A stretch of 64,000 nt of DNA from RGIG6307 sp964424345 (GCA_964424345.1 CAYRIK010000003.1:1-64000), one strand, 5' to 3'. Numbered from the stretch's first letter, positions 16,194 through 25,926 are shown. The notes: generated from the sequence alone by a model not told the origin. Program-made: numbers and translations.

Positions 16194-18830
16194 ATGGAAA
16201 AGGTTGTTTTAATTGATGGATTGAGTATTTTGAATAGAGCATTTTATGGCGTTCCAGAGCTTACAAATGGAGAGGGACTGCATACAAATGCAATTTATGG
16301 ATTCTTAAATATTATGTTTAAGATTTTAGAAGAGGAACAGCCACAATATCTGGCAGTTGCATTTGATGTACATGCACCTACTTTCCGACATTTGATGTAT
16401 GATGCTTATAAAGGAACACGAAAAGGAATGCCTGATGAGCTGAGAGAACAAGTTCCAGTTATAAAAGAATTGCTTGCAGCTATGGGAATCGCAATGTATG
16501 AACAGGCTGGATTAGAAGCAGATGACATTCTTGGTACACTTGCAAAAAAGGCAGAAAAAGAAGGAAAACAGGTTAGTCTGGTTTCTGGTGATAGAGATTT
16601 GCTGCAAATTGCAACAGATCAAATCAAAATTCGTATTCCAAAAACACGCATGGGAAAAACGGAAATCGAAGATTATTATGCAGAGCAGGTAAAAGAAAAA
16701 TACGGAGTTACCCCACAGGCCTTTATTGATATGAAAGCGTTAATGGGAGATACTGCTGATAATATTCCGGGTGTTCCAAAGGTTGGTGAAAAGACTGCTG
16801 CCACATTGCTGCAGGAATATGGTTCTTTAGATGCTATTTATGAACATGTGGAAGAAATTTCTAAAAAAAGTATTCGTGAATCTTTGATTGAACATAAAGA
16901 TTTTGCAGATTTGAGTAAAGTGCTTGCAACAATCAAAATAGACAGCGATGTAGCATTAGACTATGACAAAATGCGTGTAGAACAGTATTTTACAAAAGAA
17001 GCCTATGTGATTTGTAAGCGCTTGGAATTAAAAAACATTATAAAGCGTTTTGATGAAGCAGTATTAGAAGAACAGACGCAGCAAGTAACAGAAGCATTTG
17101 AGACAATCACAGAGTTTGGAAGCGTAGAAGAAGTTTGGGAAAAAGCAGCAAAACAGTCTGTAGTAGGATTGTTTGTATTAAAAGATACTACACAGATGTA
17201 TGCAGTCAGCCTTTCTTTTGGAGAAGAGACTGTATGTATACCGGCAGAAGGATTTGTAACAGAAGGATATCTGTCTGCTAAAATGAACGAACTGTCCAAA
17301 GAGACAGCCATTAGTGTTTGCGGAATTAAAGAGTATTATCCATATTTACAGCAAGAGTCTGTAGAAACATATACAGATTTGATTATAGGTGCTTATTTGT
17401 GTAATCCATTGAAAAATGATTATGATGCAGTAAGTGTTGGTGCAGAGTATGCAAAGGTTACAATTCCATCTTTAGAAGAAGTTATCGGAAAAAAGAAAAT
17501 AGATGCAGCAATAGAAGAAGATGCACAAAAATTGTATACATACGCTTGCAATCAAGCATATGTATGTAAAAAGGCACATGCACCAGTTTTAGCCCATATA
17601 AAGGAATTGCATATGGATAAGCTAATGCAGGAAATAGAAATGCCCCTGTCTTTGGTATTGTATTCCATGGAACAGTATGGAATCAAGGCACAAAAAGAAG
17701 AATTGATTACCTATGGCGAAACATTGTCTGATAGCATATTGGCGTTAGAACGCAGCATTTGGGAAAAAGCAGGAGAGCAGTTTAATATCAATTCTCCAAA
17801 ACAGCTCGGTGAAATCTTATTTGAAAAAATGGGATTAAAGGGCGGTAAAAAGACAAAAACGGGTTATTCTACAGCAGCAGATGTATTAGAAAAGCTTGCA
17901 GTAGAACATCCAATCGTTGCAGAAGTATTAGAATATCGAGCTTTGGCAAAATTAAAGAGCACGTATGCTGATGGCTTGCAGACATTTATTGGAGAGGATG
18001 GAAGAATCCATACAAAGTTCCAGCAGACGATTACGGCAACAGGACGTTTAAGTTCAACAGAACCAAATTTACAAAACATTCCTATGAGAACAGAGCTTGG
18101 AAGACAGATTCGTAAAGTGTTTGTTCCAGAAGAAGGATATGTATTGATGGATGCGGACTATTCTCAGATTGAATTGCGTGTATTAGCACATATGTCAAAA
18201 GATGAAGCGTTAATCGAAGCATACGCGATGAGTGAGGATATACACAAAATCACAGCATCTAAAGTATTCCATACTCCATTAGAGGAAGTGACAGATTTAC
18301 AAAGAAGAAATGCAAAGGCAGTAAACTTTGGTATTGTGTATGGTATCAGTTCTTTTGGTCTTAGCCAGGATTTGTCTATTTCTACAAAAGAAGCAAAAGC
18401 ATATATTGAACAATATTTTGCAACGTATCCGGGAATTAAGCTGTTTTTGGATGATGTGGTCGCAAGAGCCAAGGAACAAGGTTATGTAGAAACGCTTTAT
18501 GGAAGAAGACGACCAGTTCCGGAATTAAAGAGTTCTAATTTTATGCAGAGAAGTTTTGGTGAACGTATTGCGATGAACAGTCCAATTCAAGGAACGGCAG
18601 CAGATATTATGAAAATTGCGATGATCAAAGTGTATGATGCATTAAAAGAGGCTGGGTTAAAATCTAGATTGATTTTGCAGGTACACGATGAGCTTGTTGT
18701 GGAAACGTTAGAGTCAGAAGAAGCACAGGTAAGAGAGATTTTGTATCATAGCATGAAAGATGCAGCACAGCTTGCTGTAGAATTGGAAGTAGATTTGCAT
18801 ACAGGCAAAACTTGGTTTGATGCAAAATAA
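16194..18830 (+). CDS. polA: DNA polymerase I
   Basis: 878 residues. The 5'-3' exonuclease/flap domain (1-about 300) has SGDRDLLQI and MGDTADNIPGVPKVGEKTA. The middle exonuclease-like domain (about 300-470) lacks the DxE metal motif (VVGLFVLKDTT instead), so proofreading is probably absent, as in Bacillus and Thermus enzymes. The polymerase domain (about 480-878) has motif A MDADYSQIELR, motif B RRNAKAVNFGIVYG and motif C QVHDELV. It fills gaps in repair and removes RNA primers. TAGGAGAAAAA precedes the ATG. polA-coaE-walJ form one tight unit. Confidence 0.98.
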   Translation: MEKVVLIDGLSILNRAFYGVPELTNGEGLHTNAIYGFLNIMFKILEEEQPQYLAVAFDVHAPTFRHLMYDAYKGTRKGMPDELREQVPVIKELLAAMGIAMYEQAGLEADDILGTLAKKAEKEGKQVSLVSGDRDLLQIATDQIKIRIPKTRMGKTEIEDYYAEQVKEKYGVTPQAFIDMKALMGDTADNIPGVPKVGEKTAATLLQEYGSLDAIYEHVEEISKKSIRESLIEHKDFADLSKVLATIKIDSDVALDYDKMRVEQYFTKEAYVICKRLELKNIIKRFDEAVLEEQTQQVTEAFETITEFGSVEEVWEKAAKQSVVGLFVLKDTTQMYAVSLSFGEETVCIPAEGFVTEGYLSAKMNELSKETAISVCGIKEYYPYLQQESVETYTDLIIGAYLCNPLKNDYDAVSVGAEYAKVTIPSLEEVIGKKKIDAAIEEDAQKLYTYACNQAYVCKKAHAPVLAHIKELHMDKLMQEIEMPLSLVLYSMEQYGIKAQKEELITYGETLSDSILALERSIWEKAGEQFNINSPKQLGEILFEKMGLKGGKKTKTGYSTAADVLEKLAVEHPIVAEVLEYRALAKLKSTYADGLQTFIGEDGRIHTKFQQTITATGRLSSTEPNLQNIPMRTELGRQIRKVFVPEEGYVLMDADYSQIELRVLAHMSKDEALIEAYAMSEDIHKITASKVFHTPLEEVTDLQRRNAKAVNFGIVYGISSFGLSQDLSISTKEAKAYIEQYFATYPGIKLFLDDVVARAKEQGYVETLYGRRRPVPELKSSNFMQRSFGERIAMNSPIQGTAADIMKIAMIKVYDALKEAGLKSRLILQVHDELVVETLESEEAQVREILYHSMKDAAQLAVELEVDLHTGKTWFDAK

Positions 18831-18843
18831 GTGTGGAGAAGTT

Positions 18844-19437
18844 ATGAAAGTAATAGGAATCACAGGCGGGATTGGAAGTGGAAAATCAGCACTTTTAGCC
18901 GCTATACAAAAGGAGTATCGCTGCAAAGTATTGCTTGCAGATGATATTGCTAATTTTTTGAAAGAGCCCGGACAGTGTTGTTATGAGCCAATCGTATATT
19001 TGTTAGGACAAGATGTTTTAGATGAAAAAGGAATGATTGACCGTCAAAAGATGGCGGCAAAGATTTTTTCAAATGAATCATTTTTAGAACTTGTCAATGC
19101 AATCGTTCATCCGGCTGTTAAACAGTATATAAAAGAGCATATTGAGCAAGAACGCGAAAAAGGAGAGCTGGATTTTTTGTTTGTAGAAGCAGCATTGTTT
19201 TTAGAGGCAGGATATCGAGATATGACAGATTGCGTATGGTATATATATGCTCGTAAGGAAGTACGCATAGAAAGATTACAGAGCGGACGTGGATATACGC
19301 TGGAAAAAATACAAAGTATTATGGGAAAACAGTTATCTGAGGACGTATTTCGTCAAAAATGTGATGCTGTTATCGATAACAGTGACACATTAGAAAAGAG
19401 TATGGAACAGGTACGAAAGGAATTGGCAGATTTATGA
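18844..19437 (+). CDS. coaE: Dephospho-CoA kinase
   Basis: 197 residues from ATG 18844, eight bases after a GTGGAGAAG site; the in-frame TTG at 18817 lies inside polA and has no ribosome site. P-loop GGIGSGKS is at 8-15, with the family segment FVEAALFLEAGY. It phosphorylates the 3' hydroxyl of dephospho-CoA, the last step of CoA synthesis. polA-coaE linkage is common in Firmicutes. It overlaps walJ by four bases (ATGA), implying translational coupling. Confidence 0.95.
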   Translation: MKVIGITGGIGSGKSALLAAIQKEYRCKVLLADDIANFLKEPGQCCYEPIVYLLGQDVLDEKGMIDRQKMAAKIFSNESFLELVNAIVHPAVKQYIKEHIEQEREKGELDFLFVEAALFLEAGYRDMTDCVWYIYARKEVRIERLQSGRGYTLEKIQSIMGKQLSEDVFRQKCDAVIDNSDTLEKSMEQVRKELADL

Positions 19438-20234
19438 GATTATGTAGTATTGCCAGCGGCAGCAGCGGCAATTGTATCTATGTAGGAAGTGAGCAGGCTC
19501 ATATTTTAGTAGATGCAGGTATTAGCTGTAAACGTATCGAAGAAGGTCTGAAAAAAGCACAGATTACTGGAAAGGATATTTCTGCGGTATTTGTTACACA
19601 CGAACATACTGATCATATTCAAGGACTTGGTGTGCTGTCTAGAAAATATAAGATACCGGTTTATGCTACAAAAGGAACGATAGATGGTATTTTTAATGGT
19701 TCTAGAAGTATTGGAACGGTAGATTTAGAACTTTTTCATGAAATATCGTTGGACCAGGATATACAGATACAGGATATGCAGATTCGACCATTTCGTATTT
19801 CTCATGATGCAAAAGAACCGTGCGGGTATCGTTTTACAGCTCAAAGAAAAACGGCAGCCGTTGCAACGGATATGGGAACATTTGATGAATATACAATAAA
19901 TAATCTGCAGGGAGTGGATGCAATTTTATTAGAGGCAAACCATGATGTGCGTATGCTTCAGGCAGGACCTTATACATATGCATTAAAACAGCGTATTTTA
20001 AGTGACAGAGGGCATTTATCCAATGACAATACAGGACTTTTGCTCAATAAAATATTGCATCCAAATTTGAAACATATTTTGCTTGGGCATTTAAGCAAAG
20101 AAAACAATATGCCGGAGCTGGCATTTGAAACTGTAAAATTTGAGATTAATGCGGCAGATACACCATATCGAGCAGAAGAGTTGGATATTCATGTCGTGAC
20201 GCAGACAGAAGTAGGAGAAGTATTTTCTTTCTAA
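19434..20234 (+). CDS. walJ: MBL-fold metallohydrolase, YycJ/WalJ family
   Basis: 266 residues. THEHTDH (55-61) is the metallo-beta-lactamase signature, GSSGN in the first strand (9-13) and the segments ATDMGTFDE and EANHDVRML complete the site. In Bacillus the yycJ/walJ gene belongs to the WalRK locus and the protein is a putative exonuclease linked to DNA repair and cell-wall control. No walRK genes are adjacent here; linkage with polA and coaE favours a DNA-related role. The stop is followed by a 16-bp terminator and then a dispersed repeat. Confidence 0.88.
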   Translation: MRLCSIASGSSGNCIYVGSEQAHILVDAGISCKRIEEGLKKAQITGKDISAVFVTHEHTDHIQGLGVLSRKYKIPVYATKGTIDGIFNGSRSIGTVDLELFHEISLDQDIQIQDMQIRPFRISHDAKEPCGYRFTAQRKTAAVATDMGTFDEYTINNLQGVDAILLEANHDVRMLQAGPYTYALKQRILSDRGHLSNDNTGLLLNKILHPNLKHILLGHLSKENNMPELAFETVKFEINAADTPYRAEELDIHVVTQTEVGEVFSF

Positions 20235-20280
20235 AGTTTTATTGCGGTGAAAAGTGGTTTTATATAGTTTATTATTCAAA

Positions 20281-20321
20281 GAGTATTTCTTACTTTGTAA
20301 AAAGTGAGAGGTACTCTTTTT
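20281..20321 (+). terminator. Intrinsic terminator of polA-coaE-walJ
   Basis: A 16-bp stem (20281-20296 with 20301-20316, loop GTAA, three wobbles) and TTTTT (20317-20321). Its T run is also the first base block of the repeat palindrome that follows. Confidence 0.85.
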
Positions 20322-20520
20322 ATATACTAGGAAATTACTCATTTCCTAGTATATAAAAACGCTCTGCGAAGATGAACACGAGCGTATAGGGAAAGTATTG
20401 CTTCGCAAAAACGCTCGGCTCAGCAAAGTGGAGCAAGTCTATCATGTGTGAGGAATATAGAAAGTTGAAGTGGACTTGTCCACTTTGTTCTATATAGGAA
20501 ATTACTTGTTTTCTGGTATA
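20317..20520 (+). repeat. Dispersed structured repeat, copy A (about 204 bp)
   Basis: It opens with a perfect palindrome with 19-base arms (TTTTTATATACTAGGAAAT at 20317-20335, loop TACTC, complement at 20341-20359). A core follows in which TGCGAAG can pair with CTTCGCA and ACGCTC with GAGCGT. Then comes hairpin AAGTGGAC-TT-GTCCACTT (20468-20485) and an eroded second palindrome (20491-20520). Bases 20317-20443 are identical to copy B. No convincing reading frame is present. It occupies most of the 459-base space before the ACT gene; 20521-20622 shows nothing. Confidence 0.9.
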
Positions 20521-20622
20521 CAAAAGATGGCTGAAAATATATTTGATAAGGATAAATGTAAGAAAAAGATTATAAAAATGAGTGAATATCTGTTTTGTGT
20601 GCTAAGAATGTTGGAATGGTAT

Positions 20623-20651
20623 TTGACAATGGGTAGTCTTTGGGGTATTAT
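20623..20651 (+). promoter_or_regulatory. Strong sigma-A promoter of the ACT/PFL-like pair
   Basis: Perfect TTGACA (20623-20628), a 17-base spacer and TATTAT (20646-20651), 43 bases before the ACT gene. Confidence 0.75.
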
Positions 20652-20693
20652 AGACAAAATAAAATTTTTAAAACAAGGAAGGCTGGTAACAAA

Positions 20694-20966
20694 ATGAAAA
20701 AAGCGATTATTACAGTAGTAGGAAAAGATACTGTCGGTATCATTGCAAAGGTATGTACATATCTTGCAGCAGAAAAGATTAACATTCTTGATATTTCCCA
20801 AACAATTGTACAGGGATATTTTAATATGATGATGATTGTAGATATCGAAGGCATTGACAAAGAGTTTAGTCAGGTTGTTACAGAATTGGATTCAGTAGGT
20901 AAAGAAATTGGTGTTTCTGTAAAATGTCAGATGGAAGAAATTTTTGACAGCATGCATAGAATCTAA
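20694..20966 (+). CDS. ACT-domain protein (UPF0237 family)
   Basis: 90 residues from ATG 20694, essentially one ACT domain (TVVGKDTVGIIAKVCTYLAAEKINILDISQ) like the GcvR/UPF0237 group. ACT domains bind amino acids or similar small ligands. It lies 23 bases before the DUF711-type gene, its conserved neighbour in many Firmicutes and archaea, so it probably acts as a ligand sensor or subunit for that protein. A longer in-frame start upstream would overlap the promoter. Confidence 0.9.
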   Translation: MKKAIITVVGKDTVGIIAKVCTYLAAEKINILDISQTIVQGYFNMMMIVDIEGIDKEFSQVVTELDSVGKEIGVSVKCQMEEIFDSMHRI

Positions 20967-20989
20967 AAATTAGTAAAGAGGTACAAGCT

Positions 20990-22354
20990 ATGATAAATAT
21001 AAGAGAAGTTACAGAAACCAATGATATGATTGAAAAAGAGATGCTCGATGTCCGCACAATTACAATGGGTATCAGTCTTTTAGATTGTATTGACTCTAAC
21101 TTAGAAGTGTTAAATCAGAAAATTTATAATAAGATTTACGAGTCTGCAAAAGACTTAGTAGCAGTCGGAGAAGAAATTTCTGGTAAATATGGTATTCCAA
21201 TCGTAAACAAACGTATTAGTGTAACACCAATCGCTTTAATCGGTGGAGCTGCATGTAAAAAGCCGGAAGATTTTGTTACAATTGCTCAGACATTAGATAA
21301 AGTTGCAACAAAGGTTGGTGTAAACTTTATCGGTGGTTATTCTGCATTGGTTTCTAAAGGCATGACTCCAGCAGAAGAAATGTTGATTCGTTCTATTCCA
21401 CAGGCGCTTGCAACTACAGAAAGAGTGTGCAGCTCTGTAAATGTAGGTTCTACAAAGACTGGTTTAAACATGGATGCTGTAAAGTTAATGGGTGAGATCA
21501 TTAAGGAAGCAGCAGAATGGACAAAAGAAAGAGATTCTTTTGGATGTGCAAAGTTAGTAGTATTTTGTAATGCTCCAGATGATAATCCTTTTATGGCAGG
21601 TGCATTCCATGGCGTAACAGAAGCAGACCGTATCATTAATGTTGGTGTATCTGGTCCTGGTGTTGTAAAAACTGCATTGGAAAAAGTACGAGGAGAAAGC
21701 TTTGAAGTACTTTGTGAGACAATCAAAAAGACAGCATTCAAGGTTACAAGAGTTGGTCAGTTAGTTGCCAAAGAAGCAAGTGCAAAGCTTGGAGTTCCAT
21801 TTGGTATCGTAGACTTATCTTTAGCACCAACTCCAGCAGTAGGTGATTCTGTAGCAGATATTTTATGTGAAATCGGTTTAGAATATGCTGGTGCACCTGG
21901 CACAACAGCAGCCTTAGCACTGTTAAATGATCAGGTAAAAAAAGGCGGCGTAATGGCTTCTTCTTATGTAGGTGGTCTGAGTGGTGCATTTATTCCAGTC
22001 AGCGAAGATCAGGGTATGATTGATGCAGTTGTTGCGGGCGCACTTACACTTGAAAAGTTAGAAGCAATGACTTGTGTATGCAGTGTAGGTCTTGATATGA
22101 TCGCAATTCCTGGCGATACAAAGGCTACAACAATTTCTGGTATTATTGCAGATGAAATGGCAATTGGTATGATCAACCAGAAAACAACAGCAGTTCGTTT
22201 GATTCCAGTAATTGGAAAAGATGTTGGAGAAACTGTAGAATTTGGTGGATTACTTGGTTATGCACCAGTTATGCCTGTAAATCCATATTCTTGCGATGCA
22301 TTTGTAAACCGCGGCGGAAGAATTCCAGCACCAATCCATAGTTTTAAAAATTAA
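20990..22354 (+). CDS. PFL-family (UPF0210/DUF711) protein
   Basis: 454 residues, the full length of the family. Its structure is related to glycyl-radical enzymes but lacks a clear glycyl-radical loop, and its reaction is unknown. Conserved segments include VRTITMGISLLDC near 22-34, FVNRGGRIPAPIHS at the C-terminus and several Gly-rich loops. AAAGAGG lies before the ATG. Its fixed partner, the ACT protein, is immediately upstream, so the pair should be read as one unit. Confidence 0.88.
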   Translation: MINIREVTETNDMIEKEMLDVRTITMGISLLDCIDSNLEVLNQKIYNKIYESAKDLVAVGEEISGKYGIPIVNKRISVTPIALIGGAACKKPEDFVTIAQTLDKVATKVGVNFIGGYSALVSKGMTPAEEMLIRSIPQALATTERVCSSVNVGSTKTGLNMDAVKLMGEIIKEAAEWTKERDSFGCAKLVVFCNAPDDNPFMAGAFHGVTEADRIINVGVSGPGVVKTALEKVRGESFEVLCETIKKTAFKVTRVGQLVAKEASAKLGVPFGIVDLSLAPTPAVGDSVADILCEIGLEYAGAPGTTAALALLNDQVKKGGVMASSYVGGLSGAFIPVSEDQGMIDAVVAGALTLEKLEAMTCVCSVGLDMIAIPGDTKATTISGIIADEMAIGMINQKTTAVRLIPVIGKDVGETVEFGGLLGYAPVMPVNPYSCDAFVNRGGRIPAPIHSFKN

Positions 22355-22381
22355 TCATAAATAAAAATAATAAGGTATGAT

Positions 22382-23752
22382 ATGTTAAAAAAGAAAAAAG
22401 AATTGTCTACTACACAAATTATCATGTTAGGATTTTTGGCATTGATTATGGCAGGAACATTGCTTTTGATGCTTCCAATTTGTTCTAAGGAAGGTGTAGT
22501 TACTCCGTTTTTGACAAGTCTTTTTACAGCAACGACATGTGTTTGTGTTACGGGACTTGTTGTAGTGGATACATATGCACATTGGAGCAGTGTAGGACAT
22601 ATCGTAATGCTAATCCTGATACAGTGCGGAGGACTTGGTGTCGTTACATTAAGTACATATATTTTGACATTGTTAGGACAAAAGATTGGATTAAAACAAA
22701 GACTTTTGTTAGAAGATGCGTTAAATCTTGATACGATGTCAGGCTTAATTCGTTTTATTAAAAAGGTATTTAAAGGTACTTTTTTAGTAGAAGGAGTTGG
22801 AGCATTGCTCTATATGCTTGTGTTTGTGCCTGAAATGGGTATAAAAGGCATATGGGTATCTATATTCAATGCAGTATCAGCTTTTTGTAACGCTGGTATT
22901 GATATTATTGGACCAAATTCTCTTACACCTTATGTCGGAAATCCAATTGTAAATATCACAACAATGCTTTTGATTATCATAAGTGGTATCGGTTTTGTTG
23001 TATGGTGGGATGTACTTAATGTGTTCAAATTGTATAAGAACAAAGAAATTCATCCAAGATATCTTTGGAGAAGATTAAGACTGCATAGTAAGATTGCCAT
23101 TTGTACGACAGCAGGGCTGTTATTAAGTGGTTGCTTATTTGTTCTTATTTTGGAATGGAGCAATCCTCTTACGTTAGGTTCTCTTAGTATACCAGTTAAA
23201 ATACAGGCTGCAATGTTTCAGTCAGTAACATTGCGTACTGCAGGCTTTGTATCTATTTCTCAAAAAGGATTGTATGACAGTACAGCATTTTTATGTTTGC
23301 TATTAATGTTTATAGGTGGTTCTCCAGTTGGTACTGCAGGTGGTATTAAGACAACGACAGCAGCCGTTTTATTTTTTGCAGCGTGGTCAACAATCAAAGG
23401 AAGAGATGATACGATTGCTTTTCGTCGTAAAATCAATCCGGCTACTGTAAGAAAAGCGTTGTCTGTCACATTGATTAGTTTGAGTGTTACCATGATAGCA
23501 CTTGTACTGATGCTTACGTTTTGTGAAGGTGATTTTATGGATATCGCTTATGAGGTAGTCAGTGCAATCGGTACAGTAGGTTTGACAAGAAGTTTGACAC
23601 CTGGATTAAATGTAATAGGAAAGATTATTATCATTATATGTATGTTTTTAGGACGTACAGGTCCGATTTCTTTAGTAATGGCGTTCAATGATATTAAAAG
23701 TACTGCTCCTGGACATATTGAATATCCGGAAGAAAGTATAACAGTAGGTTGA
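22382..23752 (+). CDS. ktrB: Ktr/Trk potassium uptake, membrane subunit
   Basis: 456 residues with the four pore repeats of the TrkH/KtrB superfamily. The selectivity-filter loops are visible as CVCVTGLV (53-60), SAFCNAGID, LRTAGFVS and AIGTVGLTR. It conducts K+ (with Na+ in KtrAB) under control of the cytosolic RCK subunit. The short loop sequences and size fit KtrB better than TrkH. AAGG precedes the ATG. The ktrA gene follows after 13 bases. Confidence 0.92.
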   Translation: MLKKKKELSTTQIIMLGFLALIMAGTLLLMLPICSKEGVVTPFLTSLFTATTCVCVTGLVVVDTYAHWSSVGHIVMLILIQCGGLGVVTLSTYILTLLGQKIGLKQRLLLEDALNLDTMSGLIRFIKKVFKGTFLVEGVGALLYMLVFVPEMGIKGIWVSIFNAVSAFCNAGIDIIGPNSLTPYVGNPIVNITTMLLIIISGIGFVVWWDVLNVFKLYKNKEIHPRYLWRRLRLHSKIAICTTAGLLLSGCLFVLILEWSNPLTLGSLSIPVKIQAAMFQSVTLRTAGFVSISQKGLYDSTAFLCLLLMFIGGSPVGTAGGIKTTTAAVLFFAAWSTIKGRDDTIAFRRKINPATVRKALSVTLISLSVTMIALVLMLTFCEGDFMDIAYEVVSAIGTVGLTRSLTPGLNVIGKIIIIICMFLGRTGPISLVMAFNDIKSTAPGHIEYPEESITVG

Positions 23753-23765
23753 TGGAGGAATGGAT

Positions 23766-24422
23766 ATGGGAAAAGTAAAATCCTATGCAGTTATCGGTCT
23801 TGGCCGTTTTGGTTCTTCTATTGCGATGGAATTGGCTAAAAGCGGAGCTGATGTCATGGCGATTGATTATAGCGAGGAACGTGTTCGTGCAATCGCAGAA
23901 TATGTGACGTATGCAGTTAAGGCGGATGCGACAGATGCAGATGCAATGGAACATTTAGGCCTTGGAAATATGGATGCGGTTGTAGTGGCAGTAACAAGAA
24001 GTTTGGATGCTTCTGTGCTGGCAACAATTACTGCAAAAGAAAATGGTGCTCCTTACGTAATCGCAAAAGCAGTCGATGAAAGACATGCAAAAGTGTTGAC
24101 AAAGGTTGGAGCTGATAAGATTATTATCCCAGAAAAAGAAAGTGGTATCCGTATTGCAAGAACATTAGCAAATGGACATTATCTGGATTTCTTTGAGTTG
24201 TCTGACCGTATCAGTATGGTAGAAATTTCTGTACAGCCTGAGTGGATTGGAAAAAACCTCAAAGGATTAGATTTTAGACGTAAATACGGTGTAAACGTAA
24301 TTGCGTATGAAGCAGAAGGCAAAGAGTTGATCGTAAACATTCCGCCAGACCTTGCACTTGCAAAAGGTACAATTTGGGTTACCGGTGCAGTGGAAGATGT
24401 GGCGAAAGTAATTAACAAGTGA
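23766..24422 (+). CDS. ktrA: Ktr potassium uptake, RCK regulatory subunit
   Basis: 218 residues from ATG 23766. GGAGG ends seven bases before it, whereas the ATG at 23760 is only one base away from GGAGG. The Rossmann RCK-N domain has AVIGLGRFG (8-16) and the acidic Asp34 for adenosine binding, then an RCK-C domain from about 140. It forms a ring that binds ATP/ADP or c-di-AMP and gates KtrB. It ends one base before the convergent tmcAL gene. Confidence 0.93.
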   Translation: MGKVKSYAVIGLGRFGSSIAMELAKSGADVMAIDYSEERVRAIAEYVTYAVKADATDADAMEHLGLGNMDAVVVAVTRSLDASVLATITAKENGAPYVIAKAVDERHAKVLTKVGADKIIIPEKESGIRIARTLANGHYLDFFELSDRISMVEISVQPEWIGKNLKGLDFRRKYGVNVIAYEAEGKELIVNIPPDLALAKGTIWVTGAVEDVAKVINK

Positions 24423-25825
24423 TTATAAGATGATTAATTGTTTTTGTGATTCGTGTATAAAATGATTATGTGTCTTTTGCTGTACAATACTATCATAAAT
24501 ATGAGCAGCTTGCATATCAAGCTCTAAAAGGTTTAATGCATCCGGTGATAACACATCGGGTGCATTTGCTAATTTTGTGACAAGTGGAATAGAGCTGCTT
24601 TTTTTAATTTGTGACAATAATGCTGCTGATTGCTTGCGAAATCCAAGTACTCTGGCATAAGGTGCTTTTTGGTGAACATCCCAAAAATCTTGTTTGATAT
24701 TTAATATTAGGTACATAAGACTTCGGCAGACACTTGCATACGTTGTATCCTTGCTCCAGAGCAGATTAGCAAACTGAGTAAAAGATACAAANNNNNNNNN
24801 NNNNNNNNNNNNNNNNNNNNNNNNNNNNNNNNNNNNNNNNNNNNNNNNNNNNNNNNNNNNNNNNNNNNNNNNNNNNNNNNNNNNNNNNNNNCATACGTTG
24901 TATCCTTGCTCCAGAGCAGATTAGCAAACTGAGTAAAAGATACAAACTGGTTTCGGTATTTTATGAGTTTATTTGCAAAATCTGGAGAAATTCCACGATA
25001 TTGCAAAAGTTGTTCTTTGGAGGATGTGAGCAGCTTATAATGCAGTAAAAGGCTAAAATCATCTGCATATACAAGAGTTTGCTGTTGTTTTGCCTGTGTG
25101 AGCATATCCAATACAAAAGGGGGTACTTGTTTTGCGAGTATGGTCTGTTCAGAAGCATCTTTCAAGGCAGAACGTATTGCCGTAGCAGAAGCAAAAAAAG
25201 CAGCATCTGTTGTTTGGGAAATATCCTGTGAAAGATAATGTTGTCCTTTTCGTTTGATTGTCATGGGCTTCATTGAACTTTGTAAACGCAGTAGTGCCTT
25301 ACAATATTCTAAGGCCAGCATATTGTTGGATTGTCCGTTTAATACAGTTGTATCCAGTGCAGGATATGCAGTTTCTAATGCTTTGTGTTGTGCTGCAGGA
25401 TGTGTAAGTCCTTCTTTTAAGGCAGCCTGATAAGCATTCTGATAAGAAACACTTTCGTTTGTAAGGACTTTTGCGATAGAGAGAAGTTGATCTAATTGTC
25501 CAGCTTCCGTACCAAAACTGATGGAGTCTACACATCCAAGCTGATGGAGTAAAGAAACGCCTCCAAAAGCAAAGCCTTCTCCGCTGGAAAGTGCATAAGA
25601 AACAGGCAGCTCTAATACAAGATCACTTCCGGCTTCTAAAGCCATGCGGGTACGCGTATGCTTATCTATAATAGAAGGAAGTCCTCTTTGGACAAAATCG
25701 CCGCTCAGTATGGTAATAATATAGTGTTCTTCTTTTGGTAAAAAAGCCTGTTTTGTCTGTTCAATATGAAATTGATGTCCAAAATGCAGCGGATTGTATT
25801 CTGCAATAATACCTGTAACCGTCAT
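24423..25825 (-). CDS. tmcAL: tRNA(Met) cytidine acetate ligase, split by an assembly gap
   Basis: It uses acetate and ATP to form N4-acetylcytidine at the wobble position of elongator tRNA-Met. The N-terminal GIIAEYNPLHFGHQFH (5-20) contains the HFGH nucleotidyltransferase motif. A run of 100 N (24792-24891) interrupts the gene, and the same 55 bases stand on both sides. Collapsing one copy and the Ns restores a single frame that reads DTTYASVCRSLMYLILN across the join and gives about 415 residues, a full-length enzyme. The gene is therefore probably intact. AAGGAG precedes the ATG at 25825. Confidence 0.85.
24737..24946. other. Scaffold gap with duplicated flanks (assembly artefact)
   Basis: 100 Ns (24792-24891) are flanked by an identical 55-base sequence at 24737-24791 and 24892-24946. 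An exact 55-base overlap equals a common de Bruijn k-mer length, so these are two contig ends that should have been merged. Biological duplication is unlikely because collapsing the overlap restores the tmcAL frame. Confidence 0.93.
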
Positions 25826-25884
25826 GGAAACTCCTTAAATTGATAAATGTATGTTAAAATGTGCAATTTTACGAAAATAACTAC

Positions 25885-25913
25885 TTGTGATTAAAAGCTC
25901 TATTTAGTATAAT
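25885..25913 (+). promoter_or_regulatory. Sigma-A promoter of pta-ackA
   Basis: TTGTGA (25885-25890), a 17-base spacer and perfect TATAAT (25908-25913). Confidence 0.65.
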
Positions 25914-25926
25914 ATAGTTATAAAAA

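Noticed and set aside
20470..20697. 75-codon open frame across repeat copy A
   Set aside because: It begins in the hairpin part of the repeat, has no ribosome site and is not preserved in copy B.
24707..25825. Two separate genes at the tmcAL locus
   Set aside because: The split is created by the N gap; the 55-base duplicated flank shows it is one gene.
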